From the NCBI RefSeq assembly GCF_042684485.1, contig NZ_JBHULM010000011.1:62001-126000 (forward strand): a stretch of 64,000 bases of DNA, read 5' to 3'. This document shows, in pieces, positions 1 through 8,494 of the stretch. The first letter of the stretch is position 1; every line of letters begins with the position of its first letter. The translations under genes and the position numbers were made by a program. A model generated the notes under the pieces. The model had not been told where the DNA came from and ran no database searches. It saw only the letters and a program-made list of their open reading frames with translations. The stretch is from Oceanihabitans gracilariae (lineage in GTDB: Bacteria > Bacteroidota > Bacteroidia > Flavobacteriales > Flavobacteriaceae).

Positions 1-567
1 AACCATATCTAATAATGGCTCAATGTTTTCTGTTTCATTTTGCCAATCATCACTCATCCAGTTGTTCTTTGCAGAACCATATACTGTAGGAAAATCTAAC
101 TGCCATTCTTCTGCACCTAATTCAAACATTAGATCAAAAACTTTTTCATGTACTTCGTCTGGCGTACAGTTTTCTTTATCTACTTTGTTTACAACCACAC
201 AAGGTTTTAAACCTAAGTCAATTGCTTTTTGTAATACAAAACGAGTTTGTGGCATAGGCCCTTCAAAGGCATCTACTAATAGTAAAACACCATCAGCCAT
301 GTTTAATACTCTTTCTACCTCTCCACCAAAATCGGCGTGACCAGGTGTATCAATAATGTTTATTTTTGTGTCTTTATAAACTACAGATACGTTTTTAGAA
401 GTAATAGTAATTCCTCTTTCTCTTTCTAAATCGTTATTATCTAGAATTAGATCACCAGTATTCTGGTTTTCTCTAAAGAGTTGACAATGGTACATGATTT
501 TATCTACCAATGTAGTTTTACCATGATCTACGTGTGCAATAATTGCAATGTTTTTAATATTAGCCAT
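1..567 (-). CDS. typA: GTP-binding translation factor TypA/BipA (N-terminal part, cut by window edge)
   Basis: The first 189 codons of a ribosome-associated GTPase of the EF-G superfamily, which acts in ribosome assembly and stress adaptation. The start is ATG at 567. The G1 motif AHVDHGKTT is near residues 11-19, the switch I region has RERGITI, G3 is DTPGH and G4 is NKVD, all in the usual order. The rest of the protein (domains II, III, V and the C-terminal domain) lies beyond base 1. A TACCTTTG box lies 24 bases upstream. The family is certain; the only incompleteness is the window boundary. Confidence 0.96.
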   Translation of the reverse strand, partial: MANIKNIAIIAHVDHGKTTLVDKIMYHCQLFRENQNTGDLILDNNDLERERGITITSKNVSVVYKDTKINIIDTPGHADFGGEVERVLNMADGVLLLVDAFEGPMPQTRFVLQKAIDLGLKPCVVVNKVDKENCTPDEVHEKVFDLMFELGAEEWQLDFPTVYGSAKNNWMSDDWQNETENIEPLLDMV

Positions 568-590
568 AATTCTGCCTTATTTTAAGCGTG

Positions 591-598
591 CAAAGGTA
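591..598 (-). promoter_or_regulatory. Putative -7 promoter element of typA
   Basis: On the minus strand the sequence is TACCTTTG, an exact match to the Bacteroidota -7 consensus TAnnTTTG, 24 bases before the typA start. I found no clear TTG at -33, so the call rests on the -7 box and its position. Confidence 0.5.
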
Positions 599-863
599 CA
601 CTATTTTCCTGTAAAACACGCATCTTATAAAGTATTTATGATTTCAATAAAATATTCTGACTTTCAAATGGTTAATAATAAACTAAAAAAACGCCTATTT
701 TAACTACTACTCAAAACACTTATACTTTATTTTAACATATGTATTATTTTTTAGTTAATTTTTTGTTATAATTCGAAAACACTGTAATTATTCTTATTAC
801 TTTTCGTTCATATTATATATACAGCGTATTAAAAATTTTCCCTAACTAAATAAATGAAATCTT

Positions 864-1223
864 ATGAACTTAATTAGTAAGTATTCAAAATTCATCCCTT
901 ATCTTTATTATCTATCCATAATAGTATATTGGTTCACGTATATAAATGAAAGTGAAGGTGTTTCTGCCTACCCTATTTTATTATTTGGTATACCATTTAT
1001 TCTACAAATATTAAAACCCAACAGAAGACTTAATTTTGGATTAGGAATTACTTTTGTGTGTTTATCTTCTTACATGATAATAGCATACATATCCAATATA
1101 TTACACATTGTACAGTTTTCTAACGCAACAAAACAACTAATACTTCATAGTGGATTAATTGCTGTAGTTAACTTTATAATGGCTTTATGGATTATGAGAA
1201 ATAGTATGAAAAAAAGTTTTTAA
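864..1223 (+). CDS. Small integral membrane protein of unknown function
   Basis: A 119-residue hydrophobic protein that I do not recognise. About four membrane segments are visible, near residues 8-25, 35-50, 57-78 and 92-110, separated by short polar loops, with a basic tail ending KKSF. It lies alone between divergent typA and kdsA. The kdsA promoter-like box begins only seven bases after its stop, so it is probably a separate transcript. Nothing in it suggests an enzyme; an inner-membrane location is inferred from hydrophobicity. Confidence 0.7.
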   Translation: MNLISKYSKFIPYLYYLSIIVYWFTYINESEGVSAYPILLFGIPFILQILKPNRRLNFGLGITFVCLSSYMIIAYISNILHIVQFSNATKQLILHSGLIAVVNFIMALWIMRNSMKKSF

Positions 1224-1229
1224 TTTGAT

Positions 1230-1237
1230 TACCTTTG
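1230..1237 (+). promoter_or_regulatory. Putative -7 promoter element of kdsA
   Basis: TACCTTTG matches the TAnnTTTG consensus and is identical to the box in front of typA. It ends 19 bases before the kdsA start, giving a very short 5' leader. No convincing -33 TTG was found. Confidence 0.5.
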
Positions 1238-1256
1238 TGGCTTAAATTTTAAGTCG

Positions 1257-2075
1257 ATGAATCTTCAAGATATTCCAAAAATAAAACACACAAATTCTAA
1301 CAATTTCTTTCTTTTAGCAGGACCTTGCGCTATTGAAAGTGAAGAAATGGCATTTCGTATTGCCGAAAAAGTAGTAGAAATCACTAATAAACTAGAAATT
1401 CCTTACATCTTTAAAGGAAGTTTCAAAAAAGCAAACCGAAGTAGGATTGATAGTTTTACAGGTATTGGAGACCAAAAAGCTTTAGAAATCTTAAAAAAAG
1501 TTTCCGAAAAATTTGACGTACCAACAGTAACCGATATTCATGAAGCTAGTGATGCTTCTTTTGCTGCACAATATGTAGATGTTTTACAAATTCCTGCTTT
1601 TTTAGTTCGCCAAACAGATTTGGTAGTTGCTGCTGCTAAAACAGGCAAAGTAGTAAACTTAAAAAAAGGTCAGTTTATGAGTCCGGAAGCCATGAAACAT
1701 GCCGTACAAAAAGTAAAAGATTCTGGAAGCGATAAAGCTTGGATTACAGATAGAGGTACCATGTTTGGCTACCAAGACATGATTGTTGACTTTAGAGGTA
1801 TACCTACTATGCGTCAATACGCTCCTACGGTTTTAGATGTAACACACTCTTTACAACAACCTAACCAAACGGTTGGTGTTACAGGAGGAAGACCTGACAT
1901 GATAGAAACTATTGCAAGAGCTGGAATTGTAAATAACGTAGACGGCTTATTTATTGAAACTCATTTTGATCCTGCTAATGCTAAAAGCGATGGTGCAAAC
2001 ATGTTACATCTAGACAATTTAGAAAAACTACTTACCAACTTAGTGGCTATCAGAAAAACCATAAACACTTTATAA
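1257..2075 (+). CDS. kdsA: 3-deoxy-D-manno-octulosonate 8-phosphate synthase (KDO8P synthase)
   Basis: A cytoplasmic enzyme that condenses phosphoenolpyruvate with arabinose 5-phosphate to give KDO 8-phosphate, the committed step to the KDO of lipid A-core. At 272 residues it has the normal family length. The signatures FLLAGPCAIES near residue 19, FKGSFKKANRSR near 53, the VTDIHE segment and ITDRGTMFGY near 163 are all present. Its presence implies a KDO-containing lipopolysaccharide. The next gene, an exported protein, starts 22 bases after its stop and may be co-transcribed. Confidence 0.97.
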   Translation: MNLQDIPKIKHTNSNNFFLLAGPCAIESEEMAFRIAEKVVEITNKLEIPYIFKGSFKKANRSRIDSFTGIGDQKALEILKKVSEKFDVPTVTDIHEASDASFAAQYVDVLQIPAFLVRQTDLVVAAAKTGKVVNLKKGQFMSPEAMKHAVQKVKDSGSDKAWITDRGTMFGYQDMIVDFRGIPTMRQYAPTVLDVTHSLQQPNQTVGVTGGRPDMIETIARAGIVNNVDGLFIETHFDPANAKSDGANMLHLDNLEKLLTNLVAIRKTINTL

Positions 2076-2096
2076 TTACCCCTAATTTTACTTACC

Positions 2097-2954
2097 ATGA
2101 AGATTGCAACGCTAAGAACATTAGCACTACTAAGTCTTACATTATTTTCAATAACTACACAAGCTCAAGAAGAAACAGAAAAATATACCGCAAACAATAA
2201 AGGCAAGTTTTTTATAAGTTGGGGAGGAAACAGAGAAACCTTTTCAAAGTCTGATATCAGGTTTAAAGGAGAAGATTATGATTTTACCATTCATGATGCT
2301 TCTGCTGTAGATAAACCTAAAGGTTGGCATATAGATTATATAAATCCAACTAGAATGACTATACCACAAACCAATTTTAAAATTGGTTATTTTATTTCTG
2401 ACAAATACAATATATCATTAGGTGTTGACCACATGAAATATGTAATGAAAGAAGATTTATACAAAAACGTTAGTGGTTATATAAATCTACCTGCAGATGA
2501 AGAAGGCAGTGTTTTTAATCAAGAATTTACAGGAGACCCTTATTTTGTTTCTGAAGAATTTTTACAATTTGAACACACCAACGGCTTAAACTATGTGTAT
2601 CTAGAATTAAATAGATTTGATGATATTTCTAGCATATTTAAAGTTAGTAACACCGATAAATTTCAACTAAACCTTACCGAAGGTTTTGGTGGAGGAATTT
2701 TATACCCAAAAACAAATACTACTCTTTTACAAAAAGATAGATATGATGAGTTTCATTTAGCTGGTTATGGTATTTCTGCAAATGTTGGTCTTAACTTTAC
2801 TTTCTTTAAATACTTTTTTATGGAAAGTTCTTTAAGAGGAGGTTTTATTAATATGCCAGACATAAGAACCACAAGCAACACCAATGAAAGTGCATCACAA
2901 CATTTTTGGTTTTTACAACGTGTAATTGCATTTGGAGCAAGGTTTAGAGTTTAA
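2097..2954 (+). CDS. Exported protein, possible outer-membrane beta-barrel
   Basis: A 285-residue protein with a clear signal peptide (hydrophobic residues 7-20, cleavage probable after TQA near residue 23). The mature part is rich in alternating aromatic and polar strands and ends in FGARFRV, a beta-strand ending typical of outer-membrane barrels. Several segments (IGYFISDKYNISLGVDHM, GISANVGLNFTFF) read like barrel strands. I cannot assign a named family. It follows kdsA closely, which may reflect a shared envelope role or only chance. Confidence 0.65.
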   Translation: MKIATLRTLALLSLTLFSITTQAQEETEKYTANNKGKFFISWGGNRETFSKSDIRFKGEDYDFTIHDASAVDKPKGWHIDYINPTRMTIPQTNFKIGYFISDKYNISLGVDHMKYVMKEDLYKNVSGYINLPADEEGSVFNQEFTGDPYFVSEEFLQFEHTNGLNYVYLELNRFDDISSIFKVSNTDKFQLNLTEGFGGGILYPKTNTTLLQKDRYDEFHLAGYGISANVGLNFTFFKYFFMESSLRGGFINMPDIRTTSNTNESASQHFWFLQRVIAFGARFRV

Positions 2955-2976
2955 ACAACAAACCTTGCTTTAAAAA

Positions 2977-3345
2977 TTATTTATAAAAACTTTTCTCTTT
3001 ATGCATATACACTTCTTGAAGAATTGCTATAAAAACAGCATCCTTAACATCTTCTAAAGCTTTATAGCGTAGAGACTTTACTAATTTGCGGTTTTCACTT
3101 ACCAAATAAGCGTCGTATTTTTTAGATAAATAAGCCGAATGCCAAAAACCAACATCTACAAATTCTTTTTTTTGGCTTGCGTTTAAATAACAAATGGGTT
3201 TTTTATTTATATAATAACAAGGTATTCGCCATTTATATTGTAGCACTGCTTCAGGTAATGTATGCTCTATAACTGCTTGTAAATGCATTAAAATAGAACG
3301 ATATGGTTCTGGCTGATTAATTATATATTGCGCTGCTGGATTCAT
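2977..3345 (-). CDS. DUF1801 (YdhG-like) domain protein
   Basis: A 122-residue soluble protein. The opening (MNPAAQYIINQPEPYRSIL), the central LPEAVLQYKWRIPCYY and the segment around VDVGFW match the DUF1801/YdhG family, small alpha+beta proteins of unknown biochemical role that are frequent in Bacteroidota and Firmicutes. The length is normal. It is convergent with the upstream gene (22 bases between stops) and divergent from the transglutaminase-like gene. No partner can be inferred. Confidence 0.8.
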   Translation of the reverse strand: MNPAAQYIINQPEPYRSILMHLQAVIEHTLPEAVLQYKWRIPCYYINKKPICYLNASQKKEFVDVGFWHSAYLSKKYDAYLVSENRKLVKSLRYKALEDVKDAVFIAILQEVYMHKEKSFYK

Positions 3346-3371
3346 ATTCTTATTTTATGTAAATTGTAACA

Positions 3372-4364
3372 ATGAAACTACTAATATCTACATTTCTTTT
3401 CTTAATCACTTTAGGAAATCCTCCTAATATATATGAGTATAACTCAATAGACAAAAAAGTAGCAAGCTATCCAGCTTACAACAATGCAAAAAGTTTAACC
3501 GTTAGAATTACTAATGATTTTAATACAGACATTGAAAAAGCTAGAGCTGCTTTTACATGGATTGCATTAAATATAAAATACAACGATGATTATAACAGTA
3601 TCTACAACAATAATATTTATAAAGTTTACTCGTCAAACTATCAAAAAAATAGAGATCTAAAGAAAAAAGAAACAGAAACAATAAAACATGTTTTAAATTC
3701 AAAAGAGGCAAACTGTTATGGATACTCGATTTTATTTAAAGTGTTATGCAACAATCTAAATATAGAATCTAAAATAATTTATGGTCTAACAAAATCTAAC
3801 ATTAATGATATTGGTATAAATAGAGTAGTTAAAGACCACGCTTGGAATACTGTAAAAATAAACAACAAATGGAAACTTATAGATGTTACCTGGGCTGCAG
3901 GCTATCAAGACATACAAACAAAAAAATTTATTAAAAGCTTTAATGATTTCTATTTCTTTACTTCTCCTAAAGAATTTATAAACCATCATTTTCCTGAGAA
4001 ACAAGAATGGCAATTAATAGCAAAACCTATTAAATTAAAAGATTTCTTTGCTTCTCCTATATTCTATTCTGCTTACTTTAATTCTAACCTAAAAATAGCC
4101 AAGCAACATAGCGGAATAATTTTTATTACCAAAAACACAAAAAAAATCACTTTGCTCTTTGATGAAATACCAAAAGAACCAATTTTACACTATGTATTGG
4201 ACACTGATTTTAAAGCAAAAAAATTAAACATTAGAAAAAACAAAGACAACAAATACTTTGCAACTCTAAAAGTTAAAAACAAAAACTCTAAAAACCTCAC
4301 CATATTCAACAATGGAGACGCTTCTATTGGTTTTAAAATAGAAACGCAAAACAAGAATCCTTAA
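3372..4364 (+). CDS. Exported transglutaminase-like superfamily protein
   Basis: 330 residues with an N-terminal signal sequence (hydrophobic stretch at residues 3-15). The central region carries a transglutaminase-like triad: Cys in EANCYGYS (near residue 115), His in KDHAWN (near 156) and Asp in KLIDVTW (near 171). This is the layout of bacterial transglutaminase-like/YebA-type proteases. The C-terminal 120 residues are a Lys-rich, beta-predicted region without a recognised fold. It probably acts as a periplasmic or surface cysteine protease or amidase; the substrate is unknown. Confidence 0.8.
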   Translation: MKLLISTFLFLITLGNPPNIYEYNSIDKKVASYPAYNNAKSLTVRITNDFNTDIEKARAAFTWIALNIKYNDDYNSIYNNNIYKVYSSNYQKNRDLKKKETETIKHVLNSKEANCYGYSILFKVLCNNLNIESKIIYGLTKSNINDIGINRVVKDHAWNTVKINNKWKLIDVTWAAGYQDIQTKKFIKSFNDFYFFTSPKEFINHHFPEKQEWQLIAKPIKLKDFFASPIFYSAYFNSNLKIAKQHSGIIFITKNTKKITLLFDEIPKEPILHYVLDTDFKAKKLNIRKNKDNKYFATLKVKNKNSKNLTIFNNGDASIGFKIETQNKNP

Positions 4365-4407
4365 ATCTTAATAAAAAAATATTTTGGTATATTCCATTAA
4401 TTACACT

Positions 4408-4426
4408 TACTTTGTATTTCAAAGTA
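4408..4426. promoter_or_regulatory. Palindromic operator TACTTTG-N5-CAAAGTA (copy 1)
   Basis: A perfect 7-bp inverted repeat with a 5-base spacer, ending 7 bases before the ATG of the membrane protein at 4434. The same arms, spacing and following CTTT recur at 6499-6517 before creD. The winged-helix regulator at 6152 lies between the two sites, so I infer it is the binding protein and represses by covering the start region. Confidence 0.6.
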
Positions 4427-4433
4427 CTTTTAT

Positions 4434-5042
4434 ATGGAAGCCAAAGATTATTTAAAAGACATCAATGAGATTAAAAATTTAATGAATAAATCTTCCCGTT
4501 TTATTTCATTAAGTGGTTTATCAGGAATACTAGCAGGAATCTACGCACTTATTGGTGCAACTATTGCTTATTGGTTAGTCAGTAACCATAGCTATGGCAC
4601 CTTACTTTTAAATGGTTGGGTATTTAAAACCTGCTTATTGATTTTAGCTCTAGTTGCTTTGTTTAGTATTGCAACTGCAATATTCTTAACCACCAGAAAA
4701 GCAAAAAAGAATAACGAAAAGGTTTGGGATGGTACTTCCAAACGTTTAATTCTTAATTTTTTAATTCCGCTGGTTACAGGAGGGCTTTATATATTGATTA
4801 TTTTAGCACAACAAAAATACGGACAAGCAGGAGCGTTAATGCTAATATTTTATGGTCTTGCCTTAGTAAATGCTTCCAAATACAGTATTGGAGATATTAG
4901 ATACTTAGGTTTTATCGAAATTATTTTAGGCTTAATTGGTGCTTTATTACCTGGTTATGGTTTTATCCTTTGGGTACTTGGCTTTGGTGTTTTACACATT
5001 ATTTACGGAACCATCATGTATTTTAAATACGATAAAAAATGA
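4434..5042 (+). CDS. Polytopic membrane protein of unknown function
   Basis: 202 residues with about six membrane helices starting near residue 25 (FISLSGLSGILAGIYALIGATIA and later segments), preceded by a short polar N-terminus. I do not recognise a characterised family. It is the first gene of a run that leads to the winged-helix regulator and creD. It starts immediately after operator copy 1, and its stop overlaps the next start (ATGA), so the two are translationally coupled. Envelope homeostasis is a reasonable guess from the company it keeps. Confidence 0.75.
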   Translation: MEAKDYLKDINEIKNLMNKSSRFISLSGLSGILAGIYALIGATIAYWLVSNHSYGTLLLNGWVFKTCLLILALVALFSIATAIFLTTRKAKKNNEKVWDGTSKRLILNFLIPLVTGGLYILIILAQQKYGQAGALMLIFYGLALVNASKYSIGDIRYLGFIEIILGLIGALLPGYGFILWVLGFGVLHIIYGTIMYFKYDKK

Positions 5043-5359
5043 GCAAAGCAATAAAAATAGGATTCATTGCAACAGTAATAGTTTACGTACTTGGAGTAAC
5101 GTATACCTATTATTCTAACCAAAAATTTAGTCAAACTTTTGAAAAATTTGATATAAATAAAAATGGTTCTATTGATACTAATGAAAAGTCAATACAAGCA
5201 GAGCTATATTTAAACCAAATGGCTAAAAGAAAAACAACAAAACAAGCAGTGATTATTTTAATACCTGTAGCTATAGTAATTGGTTTTATTTGTTTTGCTG
5301 TTGCAATACTTTTAAAAAAGATAAATACCATTGATACTAATGAAATTAACTACCAGTAA
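5039..5359 (+). CDS. Small membrane protein with a single EF-hand-like loop
   Basis: 106 residues. There is a membrane segment at about residues 6-23 and a second near residues 71-92. Between them is the loop DINKNGSIDTNE (about residues 39-50), which has the Asp-x-Asn-x-Asn-Gly-x-Ile-Asp-x-x-Glu spacing of a canonical EF-hand calcium site. Only one loop is present, whereas functional EF-hands usually pair, so it may dimerise or the loop may be a dockerin-like single site. The start overlaps the preceding stop by four bases. Confidence 0.7.
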   Translation: MSKAIKIGFIATVIVYVLGVTYTYYSNQKFSQTFEKFDINKNGSIDTNEKSIQAELYLNQMAKRKTTKQAVIILIPVAIVIGFICFAVAILLKKINTIDTNEINYQ

Positions 5360-5440
5360 ATACGCATTATTAATTTACTGTTGTTTTAATAAAAACCCAT
5401 TTTATGTAAACCTTAAAAAATGTAACTAAAAATAAAAAAC

Positions 5441-5731
5441 ATGTTCTCGCAAAATAAAAGATTATTAATAATCATAATGTGTATTGCACTTATACTTTTA
5501 GTGCCTTTAATTGCTATGCAATTTACTACACAAGTACATTGGAGTGTACTCGATTTTATTGTTGCAGGAACCTTGTTACTTATTGGTGGTTTAATACTAG
5601 AGTTAATACTAAAAAAAGTTGCTAAAAAACAAAACCGAACCGTTTTAGTATTAATACTTATAATATCGCTTTTACTAATTTGGGCAGAACTTGCAATAGG
5701 TCTTTTTGGATCTCCATTTGCTGGAAATTAG
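5441..5731 (+). CDS. Small three-helix membrane protein
   Basis: A 96-residue, very hydrophobic protein with three membrane segments (about residues 8-27, 36-57 and 66-89) and a basic KKVAKKQNR loop between the second and third. Similar short proteins are common in Bacteroidota without known function. It belongs to the same-direction run 4434-7898 and is followed after 17 bases by a lipoprotein gene. No family is assigned. Confidence 0.7.
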   Translation: MFSQNKRLLIIIMCIALILLVPLIAMQFTTQVHWSVLDFIVAGTLLLIGGLILELILKKVAKKQNRTVLVLILIISLLLIWAELAIGLFGSPFAGN

Positions 5732-5748
5732 CCAACACTAAAAAACGG

Positions 5749-6126
5749 ATGAAAAAACTATTTATTTTATTTATACTTGTAATACAATCTTGTTCACTAC
5801 TACAAGATAATAATGGTATTGAGGTTACAATAAAAAATAATTCAAAGCATCCTATTACTGATATACAATGTTATACCTCAGAAAAATTAGAAACATTACA
5901 AATCCCTAATATCGAAGCCAATAAAACCGTTTCTAAATTTTTGTCAATGAAAAAAAACAAACAAGACGGAAACTATATCTTAGAATATGTGGATGCCAAC
6001 AAAAAGAAAAGAATAAAAAAAGAAGGATACTATACCAATGGTTCTTCTTTAAATAAATGGATTACATTCTCCATTGAAAAAGACACCATATTAGTAACCT
6101 ATAGCAAACCATCTTTAATCTATTAA
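5749..6126 (+). CDS. Small putative lipoprotein
   Basis: 125 residues from the ATG at 5749. I prefer this start to an upstream in-frame ATG at 5680, which would overlap the previous gene, because it opens with a lipoprotein signal (MKKLFILFILVIQSCS, acylated Cys near residue 15). The mature part is small, Lys-rich and probably beta-structured. No enzyme motif is visible. It sits between the small membrane protein and the winged-helix regulator and is likely part of the same transcript. Confidence 0.65.
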   Translation: MKKLFILFILVIQSCSLLQDNNGIEVTIKNNSKHPITDIQCYTSEKLETLQIPNIEANKTVSKFLSMKKNKQDGNYILEYVDANKKKRIKKEGYYTNGSSLNKWITFSIEKDTILVTYSKPSLIY

Positions 6127-6128
6127 AA

Positions 6129-6146
6129 TTCCCGCCTTCGCAGGAA
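6129..6146. repeat. Degenerate copy of the TTTCCGC hairpin repeat
   Basis: An imperfect palindrome, TTCCCGC-CTTC-GCAGGAA, with one mismatch, directly after the lipoprotein stop. It is the same family as the hairpins at 36922 and 37266, in the minus orientation. Confidence 0.55.
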
Positions 6147-6151
6147 ATAAT

Positions 6152-6445
6152 ATGAGCATAATTACAAACATAAATAAAGCTTTTGACCACAGAATTAGAT
6201 TAGGCATCATGTCTGTTTTAATGGTAAATGAGTATGCAGATTTTAAAACACTAAAAGAACTGCTAGATGTTACAGATGGTAATTTAGCAAGTCATACCAA
6301 AGCGCTTGAAAAAGTAGATTACATAAGCGTTGAAAAACAATTTATTGGCAGAAAACCAAACACACGATATGCAGCAACAAAGCTTGGTAAATTAGAATTT
6401 AAAAAACATATTGAAGCACTAGAAAAATTAATTAATAAACAATAA
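6152..6445 (+). CDS. Winged-helix transcriptional regulator (MarR/ArsR-like, HTH_34 type)
   Basis: A 97-residue single-domain DNA-binding protein. The sequence runs ...DHRIRLGIMSVLM..., a helix-turn-helix with recognition helix around GNLASHTKALEKVDYI, then a wing with RKPNTRYAATKLG. This is the arrangement of short winged-helix proteins that often neighbour creD-like genes in Bacteroidota. The two 19-bp palindromes at 4408 and 6499, before the first gene of this run and before creD, are its likely operators. No ligand-binding domain is present, so signal input is unclear. Confidence 0.85.
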   Translation: MSIITNINKAFDHRIRLGIMSVLMVNEYADFKTLKELLDVTDGNLASHTKALEKVDYISVEKQFIGRKPNTRYAATKLGKLEFKKHIEALEKLINKQ

Positions 6446-6446
6446 C

Positions 6447-6465
6447 TTCCCTCCTTTTGAGGGAA
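6447..6465. terminator. Short hairpin after the winged-helix gene
   Basis: A perfect TTCCCTC-CTTTT-GAGGGAA palindrome one base after the stop codon. There is no clean T-run behind it, so it may be a weak terminator, an mRNA-stabilising end, or another relative of the dispersed hairpins. Confidence 0.4.
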
Positions 6466-6498
6466 CAATAAAGAGGATTTTCCTTTTTTTTAATCTTC

Positions 6499-6517
6499 TA
6501 CTTTGAAATTCAAAGTA
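6499..6517. promoter_or_regulatory. Palindromic operator TACTTTG-N5-CAAAGTA (copy 2)
   Basis: The arms and spacing are identical to those at 4408-4426. It ends 16 bases before the creD ATG. Conservation of both arms and of the CTTT that follows, while the 5-base centre differs, argues for a protein-binding site rather than chance. Confidence 0.65.
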
Positions 6518-6533
6518 CTTTAAAAATAATATT

Positions 6534-7898
6534 ATGACAGAAAAACAAAACACAAACAAATTTGGTAATTGGATAAGAACATCTATTACTGCAAGAATGC
6601 TCATGATTGGCTTTTTAAGCATTGTATTACTCATTCCCTTATCTTTTATTGAAGGTTTAATCACAGAACGTTCCTTTAGACAACAAGGCGTTGTAAATGA
6701 AATCAATCAAAAATGGGGAAATCAAGTTTTAGTTTATGGTCCTATTTTAAAGCTTCCTTATAAAACCTATAGCGAAACAAAAACATATAACGAAAAAACA
6801 AAAACCTACTTTAAAGAAACCCAAACGCATATTAATTACGCCTATATTTTTCCCGAAAAACTAGACACACAAACAACCGTGAAATCTAAAACACTAAACA
6901 GAGGAAACTTTGAATCTGCAGTTTTCACAACCAATATGGACTTTTCAGGAAATTATATTCCTACAGACCTTTCTGCAAAAGGAATAAAAAAAGAAGACAT
7001 TCTTTTTAACAAAGCAAGTGTCATTATTAAAACCTCAAACCTTAAAGGCATTAAAAATGAAATCTTTTTAAAACTAAACAAAAACACCTACACCTTTCAA
7101 ACTAATTTTAATACTACCACCACAAACAACCATCTAGACGTTTTAGAATCTGGTTTCTTAAACCCAGAAGATATTAACAAAACAGAAAACACCACCTTCA
7201 GTATTCACATGGCTTTTAATGGTAGCAAGCAAATAGAAATCATTCCTATTGGTAAAACCACAACCATGCACATGACCTCTAATTGGGCAGATCCTAGTTT
7301 TATTGGTAACTATTTACCAAGTGATGAAACCAAAAAAATTACTAAAGATGGCTTTACAGCAGATTGGAAAATTCTACACATCAATAGAGCGTTTTCACAA
7401 CAACACCTCAACAAAATACCAAACCTAAATACCTTTGCCTTCGGAACCAAATTTATGGTCATGGTAGATGAGTATCAAAAATCACAACGCTCGGCAAAAT
7501 ACGGTTTTCTTGTAATAGGTTTAACCTTCCTAATATTCTTCCTCATACAAACCATGAGCAAAATAAACATTCATCCATTTCAATATTTAATGATTGGTAT
7601 TGCACTCACCATGTTTTACACCTTACTCGTTTCTATTTCAGAACACAGTAACTTTTTAAAAGCCTATCTCATTGCAGGAATTTCGGTAATAACACTCATC
7701 ACACTCTACTCCAAATCCATATTAAAAACACTAAAATTCCCACTATTTATTGGTGTATCACTAACCGCTTTATACACCTTTATTTACGTAATTATTCAAC
7801 TAGAAAACTATGCACTACTAGTTGGTAGTATTGGTCTGTTTGTCATATTAGCAACAGTCATGTTTGTATCCAGAAAAATAGATTGGACTAACGGATAA
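6534..7898 (+). CDS. creD: Cell envelope integrity protein CreD
   Basis: A 454-residue inner-membrane protein of the CreD family, linked in enterobacteria to envelope integrity and beta-lactam or colicin responses. The N-terminal membrane segment (about residues 20-40, MLMIGFLSIVLLIPLSFIEG) is followed by the family segment SFRQQGVVNEINQKWG. A large extracytoplasmic beta-rich region to about residue 315 follows, then a block of five or six helices at the C-terminus with the typical SEHSNFLKAYLIA. The length is normal. It is preceded by operator copy 2 and the winged-helix gene; no CreBC two-component pair is nearby. Confidence 0.95.
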   Translation: MTEKQNTNKFGNWIRTSITARMLMIGFLSIVLLIPLSFIEGLITERSFRQQGVVNEINQKWGNQVLVYGPILKLPYKTYSETKTYNEKTKTYFKETQTHINYAYIFPEKLDTQTTVKSKTLNRGNFESAVFTTNMDFSGNYIPTDLSAKGIKKEDILFNKASVIIKTSNLKGIKNEIFLKLNKNTYTFQTNFNTTTTNNHLDVLESGFLNPEDINKTENTTFSIHMAFNGSKQIEIIPIGKTTTMHMTSNWADPSFIGNYLPSDETKKITKDGFTADWKILHINRAFSQQHLNKIPNLNTFAFGTKFMVMVDEYQKSQRSAKYGFLVIGLTFLIFFLIQTMSKINIHPFQYLMIGIALTMFYTLLVSISEHSNFLKAYLIAGISVITLITLYSKSILKTLKFPLFIGVSLTALYTFIYVIIQLENYALLVGSIGLFVILATVMFVSRKIDWTNG

Positions 7899-7909
7899 AT
7901 AATAATATG

Positions 7910-8015
7910 GCGTTACCCTCTTTCGCGAAAAAGCTTCAGAGGGTCGCGCTTTCACAAGTCGCTCTTTGCAAGGAGCTCCAACAATTGCTCAATCGCTAAC
8001 GCAAACAGTAACTAC
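7910..8015 (-). repeat. Dispersed ~100-bp intergenic element, copy A
   Basis: Read on the minus strand it begins with a GCGTTAGCGATTGAGC-like head and a TTGGAGCTCCTT core, then AGAGCGACT and GAAAGC blocks, and ends in GGTAACGCC with an internal CCCTCT/AGAGGG hairpin. The same order of blocks occurs at 19677 and 42241. It encodes nothing visible. Confidence 0.7.
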
Positions 8016-8083
8016 CTTTAAAAATACAACCATAAACATAAATCGTAAACCCCAAAAAACCTCCTAAAACAGCACTATTATAA

Positions 8084-8494
8084 ATGATGAAACTAGCATA
8101 TAACAAAAAATACCTTATCGCTTCCATAATACTCTTTTTAATAGAAGCCTTAATTGCAAGCTTTTTAACCCAAGGATTTATTCGTCATACCTTCGGAGAT
8201 TATTTAGTAGTCATCTTACTCTATTGCATATTTAAAAGTTTCATAAAAACAAAACCTATGTATATTGCAGCAATAGTATTAGTTATAGCATTTGGCATAG
8301 AGTTTTTACAACTAACAAACTTACTAGCACTTTTAAATCTTCAAAATAGCACTGTAGCCAAACTAATTTTAGGAAGCACCTTTAGCATTTCCGACTTAAT
8401 AGCTTATACACTTGGAGTTCTTTCTATTCTTATTATTGAAATATATTTCAGCTTTAAAACTGCAGGTAACAACAATTTTACAACATCTTTTTAA
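8084..8494 (+). CDS. DUF2809 family membrane protein
   Basis: A 136-residue inner-membrane protein with four helices. The family landmarks FIRHTFGDYLVVILLYC (about residues 32-48), GIEFLQL (about 74) and TFSISDLIAYTLG (about 105-117) are all present. The function of DUF2809 is unknown. It stands alone after the dispersed element that separates it from creD. The first codon could be either of two adjacent ATGs (8084 or 8087). Confidence 0.85.
   Translation: MMKLAYNKKYLIASIILFLIEALIASFLTQGFIRHTFGDYLVVILLYCIFKSFIKTKPMYIAAIVLVIAFGIEFLQLTNLLALLNLQNSTVAKLILGSTFSISDLIAYTLGVLSILIIEIYFSFKTAGNNNFTTSF

Noticed and set aside
23..340. Plus-strand open frame of 105 codons at the window start
   Set aside because: It is the shadow of the typA coding region on the opposite strand, which carries all GTPase motifs.
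6152..6445. The small winged-helix gene as an antitoxin of a toxin-antitoxin pair
   Set aside because: No toxin-like partner adjoins it; neighbours are a lipoprotein and creD, and its operators lie before membrane genes.
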